64,000 nucleotides of DNA. Source: JBFFZF01 sp050732695. Lineage in GTDB: Bacteria > Gemmatimonadota > Gemmatimonadetes > Longimicrobiales > RSA9. Position numbers and translations under genes: made by a program. Positions 1-9,018 of the stretch are shown here, piece after piece. Every line of letters begins with the position of its first letter. Positions within the stretch are counted from its first letter, which is position 1. A model generated the notes under the pieces. It was not told where the DNA came from and did not search any database. It was given only the letters and a program-made list of their open reading frames with translations. The stretch covers positions 1 through 64,000 of the forward strand of contig JBOHRL010000093.1 of NCBI GenBank assembly GCA_050732695.1. The letters run 5' to 3'.

Positions 1-326
1 GCCCATCCCGCCCTCAGGTGGAAGGCGCTGAACGTACGCAAGCACTGCGGTCTCGAGGAATTCGCGCGCGGACCCTGGCGACTCGACGCGGAGGTTGATC
101 CCACATGACGGAACGAATGCAGGCGCCGGCGTCCTCCACGCCAAGGCCGTGATCGTGGACGAAGACGCCGTCTTCGTAACGTCGGCCAACGTCACCAAGG
201 CCCGCGCTCGATCGCAACATCGAGATCGGACTGCTGATTCGCGACCGCGCGATCGCGTTGAGCATCTCGGCTCACTTCCAGGCGTTGATCGACCAAGGGC
301 TGTTGAGCCCGCTGCCGATGGCATGA
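1..326 (+). pseudogene. PLD-type (DrmC-like) protein, C-terminal remnant
   Basis: This is the C-terminal end of a phospholipase-D superfamily protein. Around 150-200 the frame reads HAKAVIVDEDAVFVTSAN, the second HKD half-site (HxK followed by TSAN). Just after it the frame shifts by one, and the rest continues as DRNIEIGLLIRD up to a TGA at 324-326. That order is typical of PLD proteins such as DrmC of DISARM defence loci. Upstream of the HKD motif none of the three frames stays open to the window start, so more than one lesion is present. The family is clear; the DrmC assignment rests on this short motif and is tentative. No other DISARM gene is visible because the window begins here. Confidence 0.5.
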
Positions 327-460
327 AAGGCGACCCGTGGCGCACCCCGCACTCGTCGACCGTCGGTGGCGGTGATCTCGACGTGGTGCAAACTGATCGG
401 GCCCGAACCGAAGTCGTTGTCTTGCGTGCCGCCAGCTGACCATGACGACCTCGCCTCGAG

Positions 461-1120
461 CTACGGCTCCTGATCCAGCTCGCCGTGCGCGTCCAGCTGA
501 AGAAAGGCCTGCACGACGACCGGGTCGAAGCGGCGGCCACTCTGGCCCGTGATGAACGCGATCGATTCATCCCGTTGCCATGGTGCACGGAACGGACGGG
601 CGTGCATCATGGAATCGTACGTGTCGGCAATGCGCACGATCCGCGCAGCAAGCGGGATGTCGTTGCCGGACAGGCCGGGTGAGTAGCCGGTGCCGTCCCA
701 GTTCTCATGATGGTACTGCGCGATCTCGGCTGCTGTCCGCAGGAGCTTCGACCGGCTGTCAGCCAGCAGGCCGGCGCCAATCGTCGTGTGTGTCTTGATC
801 AGGTCGAGTTCCTCGAGGGACAGCGCATCGTCCTTCAGAAGAATCGATTCGGGAATGGCGAGGTTGCCGATGTCGTGAAGCGGCGCGGCCAACCTGATCC
901 GCTCGACAATCTCCGCAGGCATTCCGAGCGCGGCCGCGATCTGCGCGGACAGCCGGCCGATTCGCTCGACATGGCCACTGCCTTCAGAGTCCTTGAACGC
1001 AGCCATACGCGCGAGACGCTGGGCTGCTTCGATTTCAAACGGCTCGTTCTCTCGCAGCGCGGCGGTCGAGCCGGCTGCACCGGGGCGGGACTCCCTCGTT
1101 GGATCGAATGACTGCGTCAC
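461..1120 (-). CDS. HD-GYP domain protein
   Basis: This 219-residue protein is essentially one HD-GYP domain, the family that hydrolyses cyclic di-GMP or acts as a degenerate sensor or adaptor of it. It shows HVERIGRLS (about 50), LHDIGN (about 86, where the family usually has HDIGK), a second His pair in QYHHENWDGTGYS and ARIVRIADTYDSM (about 160). The signature GYP is GYS here. There is no receiver or membrane segment, and the N-terminal 35 residues are low in complexity. The start is a GTG preceded by AGGAGG in the reverse complement of 1121-1136. The next gene, maeB, lies on the same strand 154 bases upstream. Activity cannot be judged because the Lys after HDIG and the Pro of GYP are both altered. 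Confidence 0.85.
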   Translation of the reverse strand: MTQSFDPTRESRPGAAGSTAALRENEPFEIEAAQRLARMAAFKDSEGSGHVERIGRLSAQIAAALGMPAEIVERIRLAAPLHDIGNLAIPESILLKDDALSLEELDLIKTHTTIGAGLLADSRSKLLRTAAEIAQYHHENWDGTGYSPGLSGNDIPLAARIVRIADTYDSMMHARPFRAPWQRDESIAFITGQSGRRFDPVVVQAFLQLDAHGELDQEP

Positions 1121-1274
1121 CTGCCTCCTCCTGTCCGAGCGCTACGCAGCGCCGAAACGGATGGATGGGTCGAGTGAGACACCCGGACACCCGGGCACCT
1201 TCACTTGGGGCAGGCGTCTTCACGATGCGGGTCCGGCCTTACAGTGTCAAGAATCGGGCCGGTCGCGGGCATGA

Positions 1275-3533
1275 TCAGCCCGCGTTGGCAATGACGGTTG
1301 TGATCGCCGTGATGTTCGCGATTTCCGTGACCGAGGAATAATGGTTGAGCACGTTGACCGGCTTCCTGAGCCCGGTCAGGATCGGGCCAATGACCTCCGC
1401 GCCCGCCAGCCGCTGCACGAGTTTGTACGCAATATTACCGGCCTGGAGGTCCGGGAAGATCAGGACATTGGCATTGCCGGCGATGGCGGAATGAGGGAAC
1501 GCGGTTTCGCTGATCTCGGGGACGAGCGCCGTATCGGCCTGCATCTCGCCTTCGATGATGAGCGTGGGCTGTCTGGCGCGAGCGATTGCGGTTGCGTCCT
1601 TGACTTTGCGGGCGAGCGGGTGGTCGACCGAGCCGAAGTTGCTGAACGAGAGCATTGCGACACGTGGCGTCAGGTCGAAATGGTAGCGGGCGAGGTTGGC
1701 GGCCATGAGCGCGATCTCGGCGAGTTCATCCGCCGAAGGTTCGATGTTCACCGTCGCATCGCCGAAGAACAGGATGCGATCCTTGAGAACCATACAGTAG
1801 ACGCCAGCGGCGCGAGTCACGCCTTTCCTCAGCCCGATCACCTGAAGTGCGGGACGGATGGTGTCCGGGTAGGAGCGGTTCAGGCCGCAGACGAGGCCGT
1901 CGGCGGCGCCCGCCTGTACCATCATCACGCCGTACCAGACGGGGTCTGCGAGCAAGTGCATCGCCTTGATGGGTGTGACGCCGGACCGCTGGCGCAACGC
2001 GTACAGCTCGGCCGCGAACGATTCGAGCCTGACCTTGTCGTGCATGTTCACGATCTCGGTATGGACGAGATCGATGCCGAGCGTGGCTGCGCGGTGGCGG
2101 ATGGCATCGGGCTCACCGATGAGCACGGGTTCCGCGATGTTCTCGTCTACGATCAGCTGGCAAGCGCGCAGGACCTTCTCTTCGGTCGCTTCGGGGAAGA
2201 CGATGCGCCGGCGTTCCGCACGCCTTGCCTTCTGTACGATGCCACGAATGATCTGGTGGCTCTTGCCGAGGATGCGGCGTTCGAGTTGTGCGACATACTC
2301 ATCCCAGTCCGTGATCGCGCGACGCGCGACGCCGGTCTCGATGGCAGCGCGGGCAACGGCGGGCGCTTCCCACGTCAGGACGCGGGCATCGAACGGTTTG
2401 GGGATGATGTACTCGGGGCCGAACGAGAAACGCTCGCCGCCATACGCATTGATGACGGCATCGGGGACGTCCTCTTTCGCGAGGTCGGCAAGGGCTCGAG
2501 CCGCCGCAATCTTCATCTCATCGTTGATGGCGCGCGCGCGGACGTCGAGGGCGCCGCGGAAGATGAACGGGAAGCCGAGCACGTTGTTGACCTGATTCGG
2601 ATAATCGGACCGCCCTGTTGCCATGATGACATCGGGCCTTGCCCGCTTCGCCGTCTCGTACATGATCTCGGGATCGGGGTTGGCCATGGCGAAGACGATG
2701 GGCGCGTCGGCCATGCTTCGGACCATGTCGGGCGTGACGAGATCCTTGCTCGAGACACCGACGAAGACGTCCGCCCCGTCCAGCGCATCGGCCATGGTCT
2801 TGCGATCCGTTCGACGCACGTACTTCGCCTTGAACTCATTCCATGATTCGTCGCGGCCTTCGAACAGCACGCCCTTCGTGTCGACCATCAGAACATTCGC
2901 GGGATCGACACCCAGCGCGATGTACATGTTGGCGCAAGCGATGCCGGCGGCGCCCGCGCCTGCAAACACGACGCGCACCCTGGCGATATCCTTGCCGGTC
3001 AGCTCGAGAGCGTTCAACAACGCGGCACTGCTGATGATCGCCGTGCCATGCTGGTCGTCGTGGAAGACCGGGATATCCATCTCGCGCTGGAGCGTCTGCT
3101 CGATGTAGAAGCACTCCGGCGCCTTGATATCCTCGAGGTTGATCCCGCCGAACGTCGGTTCGAGCAATCGGACGCACTGGATCAGCTCGTCCGCGTCCTG
3201 CGTATCGACTTCGATGTCGAATACGTTCACATCGGCGAAGCGCTTGAACAGAACGGCCTTGCCTTCCATGACCGGCTTGCCGGCCAGGGCGCCGATGTTG
3301 CCGAGACCGAGCACGGCGGTTCCGTTCGTCACGACCGCGACGAGGTTGCCGCGAGCCGTGTAGGAAAACGCTTCGTTCGCGTCCCGGCTGATGAGACGGC
3401 AGGGCAGCGCGACCCCCGGCGTGTACGCCAGAGAAAGATCGCGTTGTGTCAGGCACGGCTTCGACGGCACGACTTCCAACTTGCCGGGCCGGCCGCCGTT
3501 GTGGTACTCCAGGACGTCGGCATCACGGATCAA
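1275..3533 (-). CDS. maeB: NADP-type malic enzyme with C-terminal phosphotransacetylase domain
   Basis: Oxidative decarboxylation of malate to pyruvate, supplying NADPH, in the cytosol. The 752 residues match the two-domain MaeB family. Residues about 1-420 are the malic enzyme, with AYTPGVA near residue 37, GNIGALAGKPVMEGKAVLFK near 77-96, and the nucleotide fold FAGAGAAGIACANMY near 190. Residues from about 430 are a phosphotransacetylase-like domain (RRIVFPEATEEKVLRA), which in this family usually regulates by binding acetyl-CoA rather than catalysing. The only in-frame start after the upstream TGA is a TTG at 3533, with AGGA about nine bases upstream, so a non-ATG start is forced. Length and motifs are intact. 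Confidence 0.95.
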   Translation of the reverse strand: MIRDADVLEYHNGGRPGKLEVVPSKPCLTQRDLSLAYTPGVALPCRLISRDANEAFSYTARGNLVAVVTNGTAVLGLGNIGALAGKPVMEGKAVLFKRFADVNVFDIEVDTQDADELIQCVRLLEPTFGGINLEDIKAPECFYIEQTLQREMDIPVFHDDQHGTAIISSAALLNALELTGKDIARVRVVFAGAGAAGIACANMYIALGVDPANVLMVDTKGVLFEGRDESWNEFKAKYVRRTDRKTMADALDGADVFVGVSSKDLVTPDMVRSMADAPIVFAMANPDPEIMYETAKRARPDVIMATGRSDYPNQVNNVLGFPFIFRGALDVRARAINDEMKIAAARALADLAKEDVPDAVINAYGGERFSFGPEYIIPKPFDARVLTWEAPAVARAAIETGVARRAITDWDEYVAQLERRILGKSHQIIRGIVQKARRAERRRIVFPEATEEKVLRACQLIVDENIAEPVLIGEPDAIRHRAATLGIDLVHTEIVNMHDKVRLESFAAELYALRQRSGVTPIKAMHLLADPVWYGVMMVQAGAADGLVCGLNRSYPDTIRPALQVIGLRKGVTRAAGVYCMVLKDRILFFGDATVNIEPSADELAEIALMAANLARYHFDLTPRVAMLSFSNFGSVDHPLARKVKDATAIARARQPTLIIEGEMQADTALVPEISETAFPHSAIAGNANVLIFPDLQAGNIAYKLVQRLAGAEVIGPILTGLRKPVNVLNHYSSVTEIANITAITTVIANAG

Positions 3534-3851
3534 GGTTTCGATCCTGGAACGAGGGTCGGATCACTGAGACGGCGATCATAGGTGGCGCTCATGCCTGTCA
3601 CAAGGCCCGCTTGCGAAGGGCCGGGACGCGTCGCCAATTCCGGGAATGCGTCCCCGTTCCGACCGGGACGGCGGGATCGCGCCATTCGTCACCCCTTGAA
3701 TCGATGCTTCACGAAGTGACGATCGGGGCTGAACCGGCCGGATCCGGACACACGGCCTGGTTGCACTGGTCGAACCGGCCTGCATGCACGAGCATCGTGA
3801 CCGGTGCCGGAAGTCGAGGCTGACGATGTGCGTCACTGACGGGAGGACGTG
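3534..3851. other. Intergenic region between divergent genes
   Basis: About 320 bases separate maeB (leftward) from the exported amidohydrolase (rightward), so promoters for both should lie here. I could not pick out a convincing -35/-10 pair or operator by eye. The only clear element is GGAGG at 3842-3846, the ribosome binding site of the amidohydrolase. Confidence 0.5.
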
Positions 3852-5357
3852 ATGATCCGGAATCCTGATTCGTTGCGAGCACGGCTGCGCTCCGGGCTGG
3901 CTTGCGCACTGCTGGTTCTCGTGGCCGCCGCCGCTGCCGCACAGGAGAGCGCGATTGCAATCGTGGGCGCCACAGTGATCGATGGCAACGGCGGTCCGCC
4001 GCTGCGCGATGCGACGGTCGTGGTCGAAGGCCAACGCATCACGGCAGTGGGACCACGCACGAGCATACGCGTGCCAGCAGCGGCACGCGTGATCGATGGC
4101 GCCGGCAAGTTCGTGACGCCCGGGTTCATCGACACGAACGTCCACGTATCGCTCTATTCGGGGATCGAATCTCTGGTCCGCTACCAGGATCGTTTTACGG
4201 ACCTCGTGATCGAGCATGCGCAGATGCACCTGAAACACGGTATTACGACGATCCGTGACAGCTACGGGATGATCGGGCCGCTGATCGAAGCACGTGACCG
4301 CATGGCACGAGGCGGTGTCGAAGGACCTCGCCTCATGGTGGCCGGCAATATCGTCGGCTGGGGCGGGCCGTGGTCCTTTACCTGGTCCGGCGTGAAGCCG
4401 TCCGGCCTGTCACTCTTCCAGGAGCAGATGAACGATGCGATCACGCGCGGTTCTGGCGAAGAGCTGCTCGGGATGAGCCCCGACTCACTGCGCGTTGCAA
4501 TCAACCGGTACCTCGATCTCGGGCCCGACTTCATCAAGTTCGGCGGCACCGGCCACTACTCGAATCCGGTCATGATCGGTTTCTCCGAGCGCGCCCAGAG
4601 CATCCTCGTCGGCGAAACGCACGCACGCGGCCGCTTCGCGGAGACACACTCGACAACCGAAGAAGGCCTGCGCATGTCGCTGCTCGCGGGCGTCGACGTC
4701 GTACAACACCCGGAAGTCCTGCCCCGGATCATCTCCGATGAACTCGTCAGCATGTTCCGCGACCGCGGCGTGGTCTGCTCGATGCTCGTCAACACGATCA
4801 CCGGCAAACCGTGGGCAGACTGGGTCAAGCGACGCGAGTCGGAAGAGAAGCGAAGGGCAGAAGCCAGGCAGGACACGACCGAACGGATCGACCGGGAGAA
4901 GACCTCCGCCGAACGGCGGGCCGAGGAACCCGAACGGGGCACGGCGATTCGCCGCGAAAATGCAAAACGCCTCGTCGCGGGCGGCTGCATCACGACCATC
5001 GGGACGGATAACTATCTGGGTGCGGCGCCCGAATTTCGACGCACACCCAAGGCGGAACACCAGGACGCCGGTATGGGCAGCGTTCTTGCCATTGAAGGGC
5101 TCGTCGAGCTGGGGATGACACCGGCCCAGGCGATCGTCGCGGCGACCCGGAACGGCGCCATGGCCGCCAACCTGCTGGAGACGATCGGAACGGTCGAAAC
5201 TGGCAAGCGGGCGGATCTGCTGATGCTGGATGCGGACCCGCTCGCCGATATTCGGAATATCCGGACCATCGCGCTCATCCTGCGCGATGGCCGGATCGTC
5301 GATTTCGCAGACCTGCCGGCCGTCCCGATCTTCTTCCGGGACCGGCCGCGCACATGA
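3852..5357 (+). CDS. Exported amidohydrolase, first metal His replaced
   Basis: A metal-dependent hydrolase of the amidohydrolase superfamily (imidazolonepropionase/prolidase-like group), exported by a signal peptide (hydrophobic stretch about 17-33, ending AAAAQ). After the N-terminal beta-sandwich (IVGATVIDGNGGPPL) the motif that is normally PGFIDxHxH reads PGFIDTNVH, so the first metal-binding His is Asn. Later ligands look present: Lys in DFIKFGGTGHYSNP, His in ETHSTTEEG and VVQHPE, and Asp in TIGTDNYLGAAPE. A charged, probably helical insert rich in Arg and Glu (about 325-375) is unusual. The ATG at 3852 is chosen over a GTG at 3849 because GGAGG sits at 3842-3846. The substrate is unknown; dipeptides or acyl amides are typical of this group. 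Confidence 0.85.
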   Translation: MIRNPDSLRARLRSGLACALLVLVAAAAAAQESAIAIVGATVIDGNGGPPLRDATVVVEGQRITAVGPRTSIRVPAAARVIDGAGKFVTPGFIDTNVHVSLYSGIESLVRYQDRFTDLVIEHAQMHLKHGITTIRDSYGMIGPLIEARDRMARGGVEGPRLMVAGNIVGWGGPWSFTWSGVKPSGLSLFQEQMNDAITRGSGEELLGMSPDSLRVAINRYLDLGPDFIKFGGTGHYSNPVMIGFSERAQSILVGETHARGRFAETHSTTEEGLRMSLLAGVDVVQHPEVLPRIISDELVSMFRDRGVVCSMLVNTITGKPWADWVKRRESEEKRRAEARQDTTERIDREKTSAERRAEEPERGTAIRRENAKRLVAGGCITTIGTDNYLGAAPEFRRTPKAEHQDAGMGSVLAIEGLVELGMTPAQAIVAATRNGAMAANLLETIGTVETGKRADLLMLDADPLADIRNIRTIALILRDGRIVDFADLPAVPIFFRDRPRT

Positions 5358-5379
5358 TCCCGGGAACGGAGACGGCGAC

Positions 5380-5688
5380 GTGGCCGAGGTTCACCAGCAG
5401 ATCAATCGCAAACTCGCGATCGTGTGCGGCGCGTTCGTGCTCGGTTTTCTCTGCATGCTCGCCGGCATCGCGATGTTCGATTCCCGCCGCATCGTGGGGA
5501 TCGCGCTGGCCTGGCTCACCGGCGTCGTGATGTACGCATGGCTCACGTTCCGGTGCCGCCTGTGTAACACGGCCGTATTCAATGCACCTGTCGGCGCCGC
5601 GATCGCCTGGATCTTCCAGGGGCCGCGCCGGCGGTGTCCCCGTTGCCGTACCGCACCGGGCGCTTGGGAGGCGGCCAGCGTCGATTGA
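5380..5688 (+). CDS. Small two-span membrane protein with zinc-ribbon-like Cys pairs
   Basis: This 102-residue protein starts at GTG 5380, 22 bases after the amidohydrolase stop. It has two hydrophobic segments (about 10-30 and 35-52) and then two Cys pairs, CRLC and CPRC, about 28 residues apart, the layout of a zinc ribbon. The segment between the pairs (NAPVGAAIAWIF) is also fairly hydrophobic. It resembles small uncharacterised membrane proteins with treble-clef or rubredoxin-like tails, and I do not recognise a named family. It may be co-transcribed with the amidohydrolase. Coding is supported by the ordered Cys spacing and normal codon use. Confidence 0.6.
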   Translation: MAEVHQQINRKLAIVCGAFVLGFLCMLAGIAMFDSRRIVGIALAWLTGVVMYAWLTFRCRLCNTAVFNAPVGAAIAWIFQGPRRRCPRCRTAPGAWEAASVD

Positions 5689-5832
5689 TGGGCTGGCTTG
5701 TTTTCGCCCGGGGCGGCCACGCGAAGGCCTCGCACAGAGGACCGTAACCCCCTACCTTCCCTCGGTCCCGGAGTCCGGCACTGATCCTACGCCGAGTGGC
5801 TCATCTCGCCCGTCACGACTCAGGAGCCTGCC

Positions 5833-7614
5833 ATGCGATCGACCGCTCGACTCATCCGCCCGGCCTTTTCCGTCGGTGTTGCACTGATCACGGCGACGGC
5901 TTCCTGCACGCCCTCGCCGCCGCTGGCCTCGCGGATACAGACGGGCGGCGTCGCGCTCCGGGTCGAAGCATCATCGCCGGCACACGCAGTGTCGGAGTCG
6001 GCCGTGCGCGCGCCCAGCGGGATGGTTGTGTCCGCCAGCGAACGGGCAAGCCGCATCGGGATGGAGGTCATGCAGGCGGGCGGCAATGCGGTGGACGCGG
6101 CCATCGCGACGGGCTTCGCTCTGGCGGTGGTGCATCCCACGGCCGGCAACATCGGCGGCGGCGGCTTCATGGTGATCCGCTGGCCGGATGGCAGAACGAC
6201 GGCGTTCGATTTCCGCGAGAAGGCGCCGCTCGCATCGCACCCCAGGATGTTCCTCGACGCGAACGGCGAATACTCCTCCGGCATCCATCACAACAGTCAC
6301 ATTGCGGTTGGTGTGCCGGGCACGGTGGCCGGGTTTGCGCTCGCACACGAGAAGTACGGGAGCGGCGAATGGGCCCGCCTCGTGCAGCCGGCCGTGACGC
6401 TCGCCGATCAGGGCTTCCCTGTATCCGAGAACCTGGCGCGCTCGCTGGCGAACGTGCTCCGTTCGATGGAGCGTTACCCGGCGAGCGTCGCGGCATTCTC
6501 GAAGAACGGGACGCCGTACGAAACAGGCGAGACGCTGCGTCAACCCGACCTCGCGAAGACGCTCGGCCGCATCATGCGCGAAGGCCGCGACGGTTTCTAC
6601 AGCGACGAGACCGCACGCCTGATTGCAGCCGAGATGGTGCGCGGCCACGGCCTCATCACCGAGGACGATCTCGCCCGCTACCAGGCAAAGGAGCGGACGC
6701 CCATTCGTGGGACCTACCGCGGCTACGACATCGTCAGCATGCCACCCCCGTCGAGCGGCGGCATCGCAATGGTCGAAATGCTCAACATCCTCGAGGGCTT
6801 CGACCTGCGCGCGATGGGCCACAACTCCGCACCGTACATCCACCACCTCGTCGAGGCGATGCGGCGGGCATACCTCGATCGCGCGCGCTACGTCGCCGAT
6901 ACCGATTTCGCCGACGTCCCGATCGCCATGCTGACCGGAAAAGATTACGCGACATCACTCCGCGCTTCCATTCAGCCAGCGAAAGCATCGCCCTCTGAAC
7001 CCGCCGATATCCAGCCCGGTCATGAGAGTCCGGAAACGACACATTATTCGGTTGTCGATGCAAGCGGCATGGCCGTCTCCGTCACGTACACGCTCGAGGC
7101 CGGCTACGGCTCGAAGATCGTGGTCCCCGGCGGCGGGTTCCTGCTCAACAACGAGATGGGCGACTTCAACGCCGGCCCGGGCATCACGACCGCGAGCGGC
7201 CTCATCGGCAGTGACCCGAATCTCGCCCGCCCCGAACAGCGCATGCTGTCCAGCATGACGCCTTCCATTGTCGCGAAGGACGGCCAGCTCGTCGCCATCG
7301 TCGGTAGCCCCGGCGGCCGCACGATCATCAACACCGTGATGCAGGTCATCCTCAACGTCATCGATCACGGCATGTCCATCCAGGATGCAGTCGCTGCACC
7401 GCGCATCCACCACCAGTGGCTGCCCGATCGCGTGAGCATCGAGGAAGACGGTGCGACAACGGATGCCGTTCAGGCCCTCGAGGCCATGGGCCACTCGGTC
7501 CGCGTGGGCGGTCGCCAGGGCAGCGCGCACTCGATCATGATCGATCCGCGCACAGGCGAACGCATTGGCGCCGCAGATCCGCGCGATCGCGACGCAGGCG
7601 CGGTCGGGTACTGA
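5833..7614 (+). CDS. ggt: Gamma-glutamyltransferase
   Basis: Cleaves gamma-glutamyl bonds of glutathione and related peptides, or transfers the glutamyl group, in the periplasm or at the outer face of the membrane. The 593-residue precursor has a signal peptide with a possible lipobox (TATASC, Cys about 25). The large-subunit region begins SAVRAPSGMVVSASERAS and contains NIGGGGFMVI. The self-cleavage site is the Thr in ETTHYSVVD (about residue 400), after which the small subunit carries YGSKIVVPGGGFLLNNEM and GSPGGRTI. These are the expected catalytic and oxyanion elements, so it should autoprocess normally. AGGAG lies just upstream of the ATG. An amino-acid permease follows almost directly, suggesting release and uptake of amino acids. 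A second ggt lies at 47.7 kb. Confidence 0.93.
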   Translation: MRSTARLIRPAFSVGVALITATASCTPSPPLASRIQTGGVALRVEASSPAHAVSESAVRAPSGMVVSASERASRIGMEVMQAGGNAVDAAIATGFALAVVHPTAGNIGGGGFMVIRWPDGRTTAFDFREKAPLASHPRMFLDANGEYSSGIHHNSHIAVGVPGTVAGFALAHEKYGSGEWARLVQPAVTLADQGFPVSENLARSLANVLRSMERYPASVAAFSKNGTPYETGETLRQPDLAKTLGRIMREGRDGFYSDETARLIAAEMVRGHGLITEDDLARYQAKERTPIRGTYRGYDIVSMPPPSSGGIAMVEMLNILEGFDLRAMGHNSAPYIHHLVEAMRRAYLDRARYVADTDFADVPIAMLTGKDYATSLRASIQPAKASPSEPADIQPGHESPETTHYSVVDASGMAVSVTYTLEAGYGSKIVVPGGGFLLNNEMGDFNAGPGITTASGLIGSDPNLARPEQRMLSSMTPSIVAKDGQLVAIVGSPGGRTIINTVMQVILNVIDHGMSIQDAVAAPRIHHQWLPDRVSIEEDGATTDAVQALEAMGHSVRVGGRQGSAHSIMIDPRTGERIGAADPRDRDAGAVGY

Positions 7615-7618
7615 CCAT

Positions 7619-8983
7619 TTGAAGAATCTCGAAGCACCAGCGCTGTCGCCGGCGACGGCGCCCGGCAATGATGACTTGCGCCGCGTCATACGCGTCCGCG
7701 ATGGCCTCGCGGTCGCCGTCGGCATCGTCATCGGCGCGGGCATCCTGCGGACGCCCGGCCTCATTGCCGGCTACCTCGGCGATGCCGGTCTCATCCTCGG
7801 CGTCTGGCTGCTCGGCGGCATCATCGCCGGACTCAGCACTCTGCTGCTCGCGGAAATGGCGGCCGCCATACCGACCGCCGGTGGTAAATACGTCTACGCA
7901 AAGACGGCGTGGGGACCCGTTGCCGGGTTCGTCGCAGGCTGGGCCGAGGTTCTCGTGTCGCGCGGGTTCTCGGGCGCGTCGAAGGCAGTCCTCATCGCGA
8001 CGTACGTGACCGAACTCGCCGGCCGCGGCAGCATTCCTGTCCTCGCAGGCACCCTCGTCATCGCCTTCACCATGCTCCACCTCGGCGGACTCAGGTTCGG
8101 GACCCGTTTCCAGAACATTACGACCTGCCTCAAGATCATCGTGCTCCTCGGCATCGCGGCAGCCGGCATCCTCGCCGGCGATGCGCGAGGATTCTCCGAG
8201 CAACTGGCCGTATCACCCGAGTACGCAGGCCTGCTCGGCTTCGCCCTCGCCTACCAGGCCGTCGCCTTCGCTTACTACGGTTGGGAAGATGCCGCGAAGA
8301 TGGCCGAAGAAGTGCGCGATCCCGGACGCTCACTGCCCCGCATCCTCATCGGCGGCGCAGCGGCCGTCGCTTTCCTCTACATGCTCATCAATGTAGCGTT
8401 CCTGTTCGCACTCACACCAGCCGAGATGGCAGGGTCCACACTCGTCGCCCGCGATGCGGTCGCCGTCGCTCTTGGCGATGCCGCCGGAATCACCGTCCAG
8501 GTCGCAGGCATCATCATCCTGCTGAGCAGCGCGAACGTGAATTTTCTCGCGACTCCACGCGTGGCCTACGCGCTTGCACGCGACGGCCTCGCCCCGCAGC
8601 CGCTCACTCGGGTCAGCTCACGCGGTACACCGACGTGGGGTCTCTTCGTCGTCAGCGCCGTCATCTTTCTGCTCGCCGTGACCGGGACTTTCGAACTGCT
8701 GATCCGCTTCATGATGCTCATCGCGATCAGCGTGGACCTCATCGTGTTTCTCGGCTTCTTCCGGCTCCGTGCCATGATGCCCGACCTGCACCGGCCGCTG
8801 CGCGTCCCACTCCATCCTGTCCTGCCCGCACTCACCATCGCTCTCTACGTTGCGGTACTCGCCATCATCGTGGCAACGCAACCGCAGCTTGCCCTCGGTG
8901 GCGGCCTGATGCTGCTCGGACTGTTCGTCGCGGGCTTTCTTACAGCGCGGCGGAGCGGCGGGAGCGACTCGAGCGTGGCGTGA
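7619..8983 (+). CDS. APC-superfamily amino-acid permease
   Basis: A cytoplasmic-membrane amino-acid transporter of the APC superfamily with about 12 hydrophobic segments. The family signature near the N-terminus is AVAVGIVIGAGILRTPGLIAGY (first helix, with the unwound substrate-binding GxG). Further family features are AAAIPTAGGKYVYAKTAWG and the YYGWEDAAKMAEEVRDPGRS loop. It follows ggt by a few bases, or overlaps it by about 50 if an upstream TTG (7565) is used. No ATG or GTG is available, so both candidate starts are TTG and the choice of 7619 is uncertain. The pairing with a gamma-glutamyltransferase suggests import of liberated amino acids. Confidence 0.9.
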   Translation: MKNLEAPALSPATAPGNDDLRRVIRVRDGLAVAVGIVIGAGILRTPGLIAGYLGDAGLILGVWLLGGIIAGLSTLLLAEMAAAIPTAGGKYVYAKTAWGPVAGFVAGWAEVLVSRGFSGASKAVLIATYVTELAGRGSIPVLAGTLVIAFTMLHLGGLRFGTRFQNITTCLKIIVLLGIAAAGILAGDARGFSEQLAVSPEYAGLLGFALAYQAVAFAYYGWEDAAKMAEEVRDPGRSLPRILIGGAAAVAFLYMLINVAFLFALTPAEMAGSTLVARDAVAVALGDAAGITVQVAGIIILLSSANVNFLATPRVAYALARDGLAPQPLTRVSSRGTPTWGLFVVSAVIFLLAVTGTFELLIRFMMLIAISVDLIVFLGFFRLRAMMPDLHRPLRVPLHPVLPALTIALYVAVLAIIVATQPQLALGGGLMLLGLFVAGFLTARRSGGSDSSVA

Positions 8984-9018
8984 TCGACACCCTCCTGGCG
9001 ACGTTGACCGCCGGTGCG

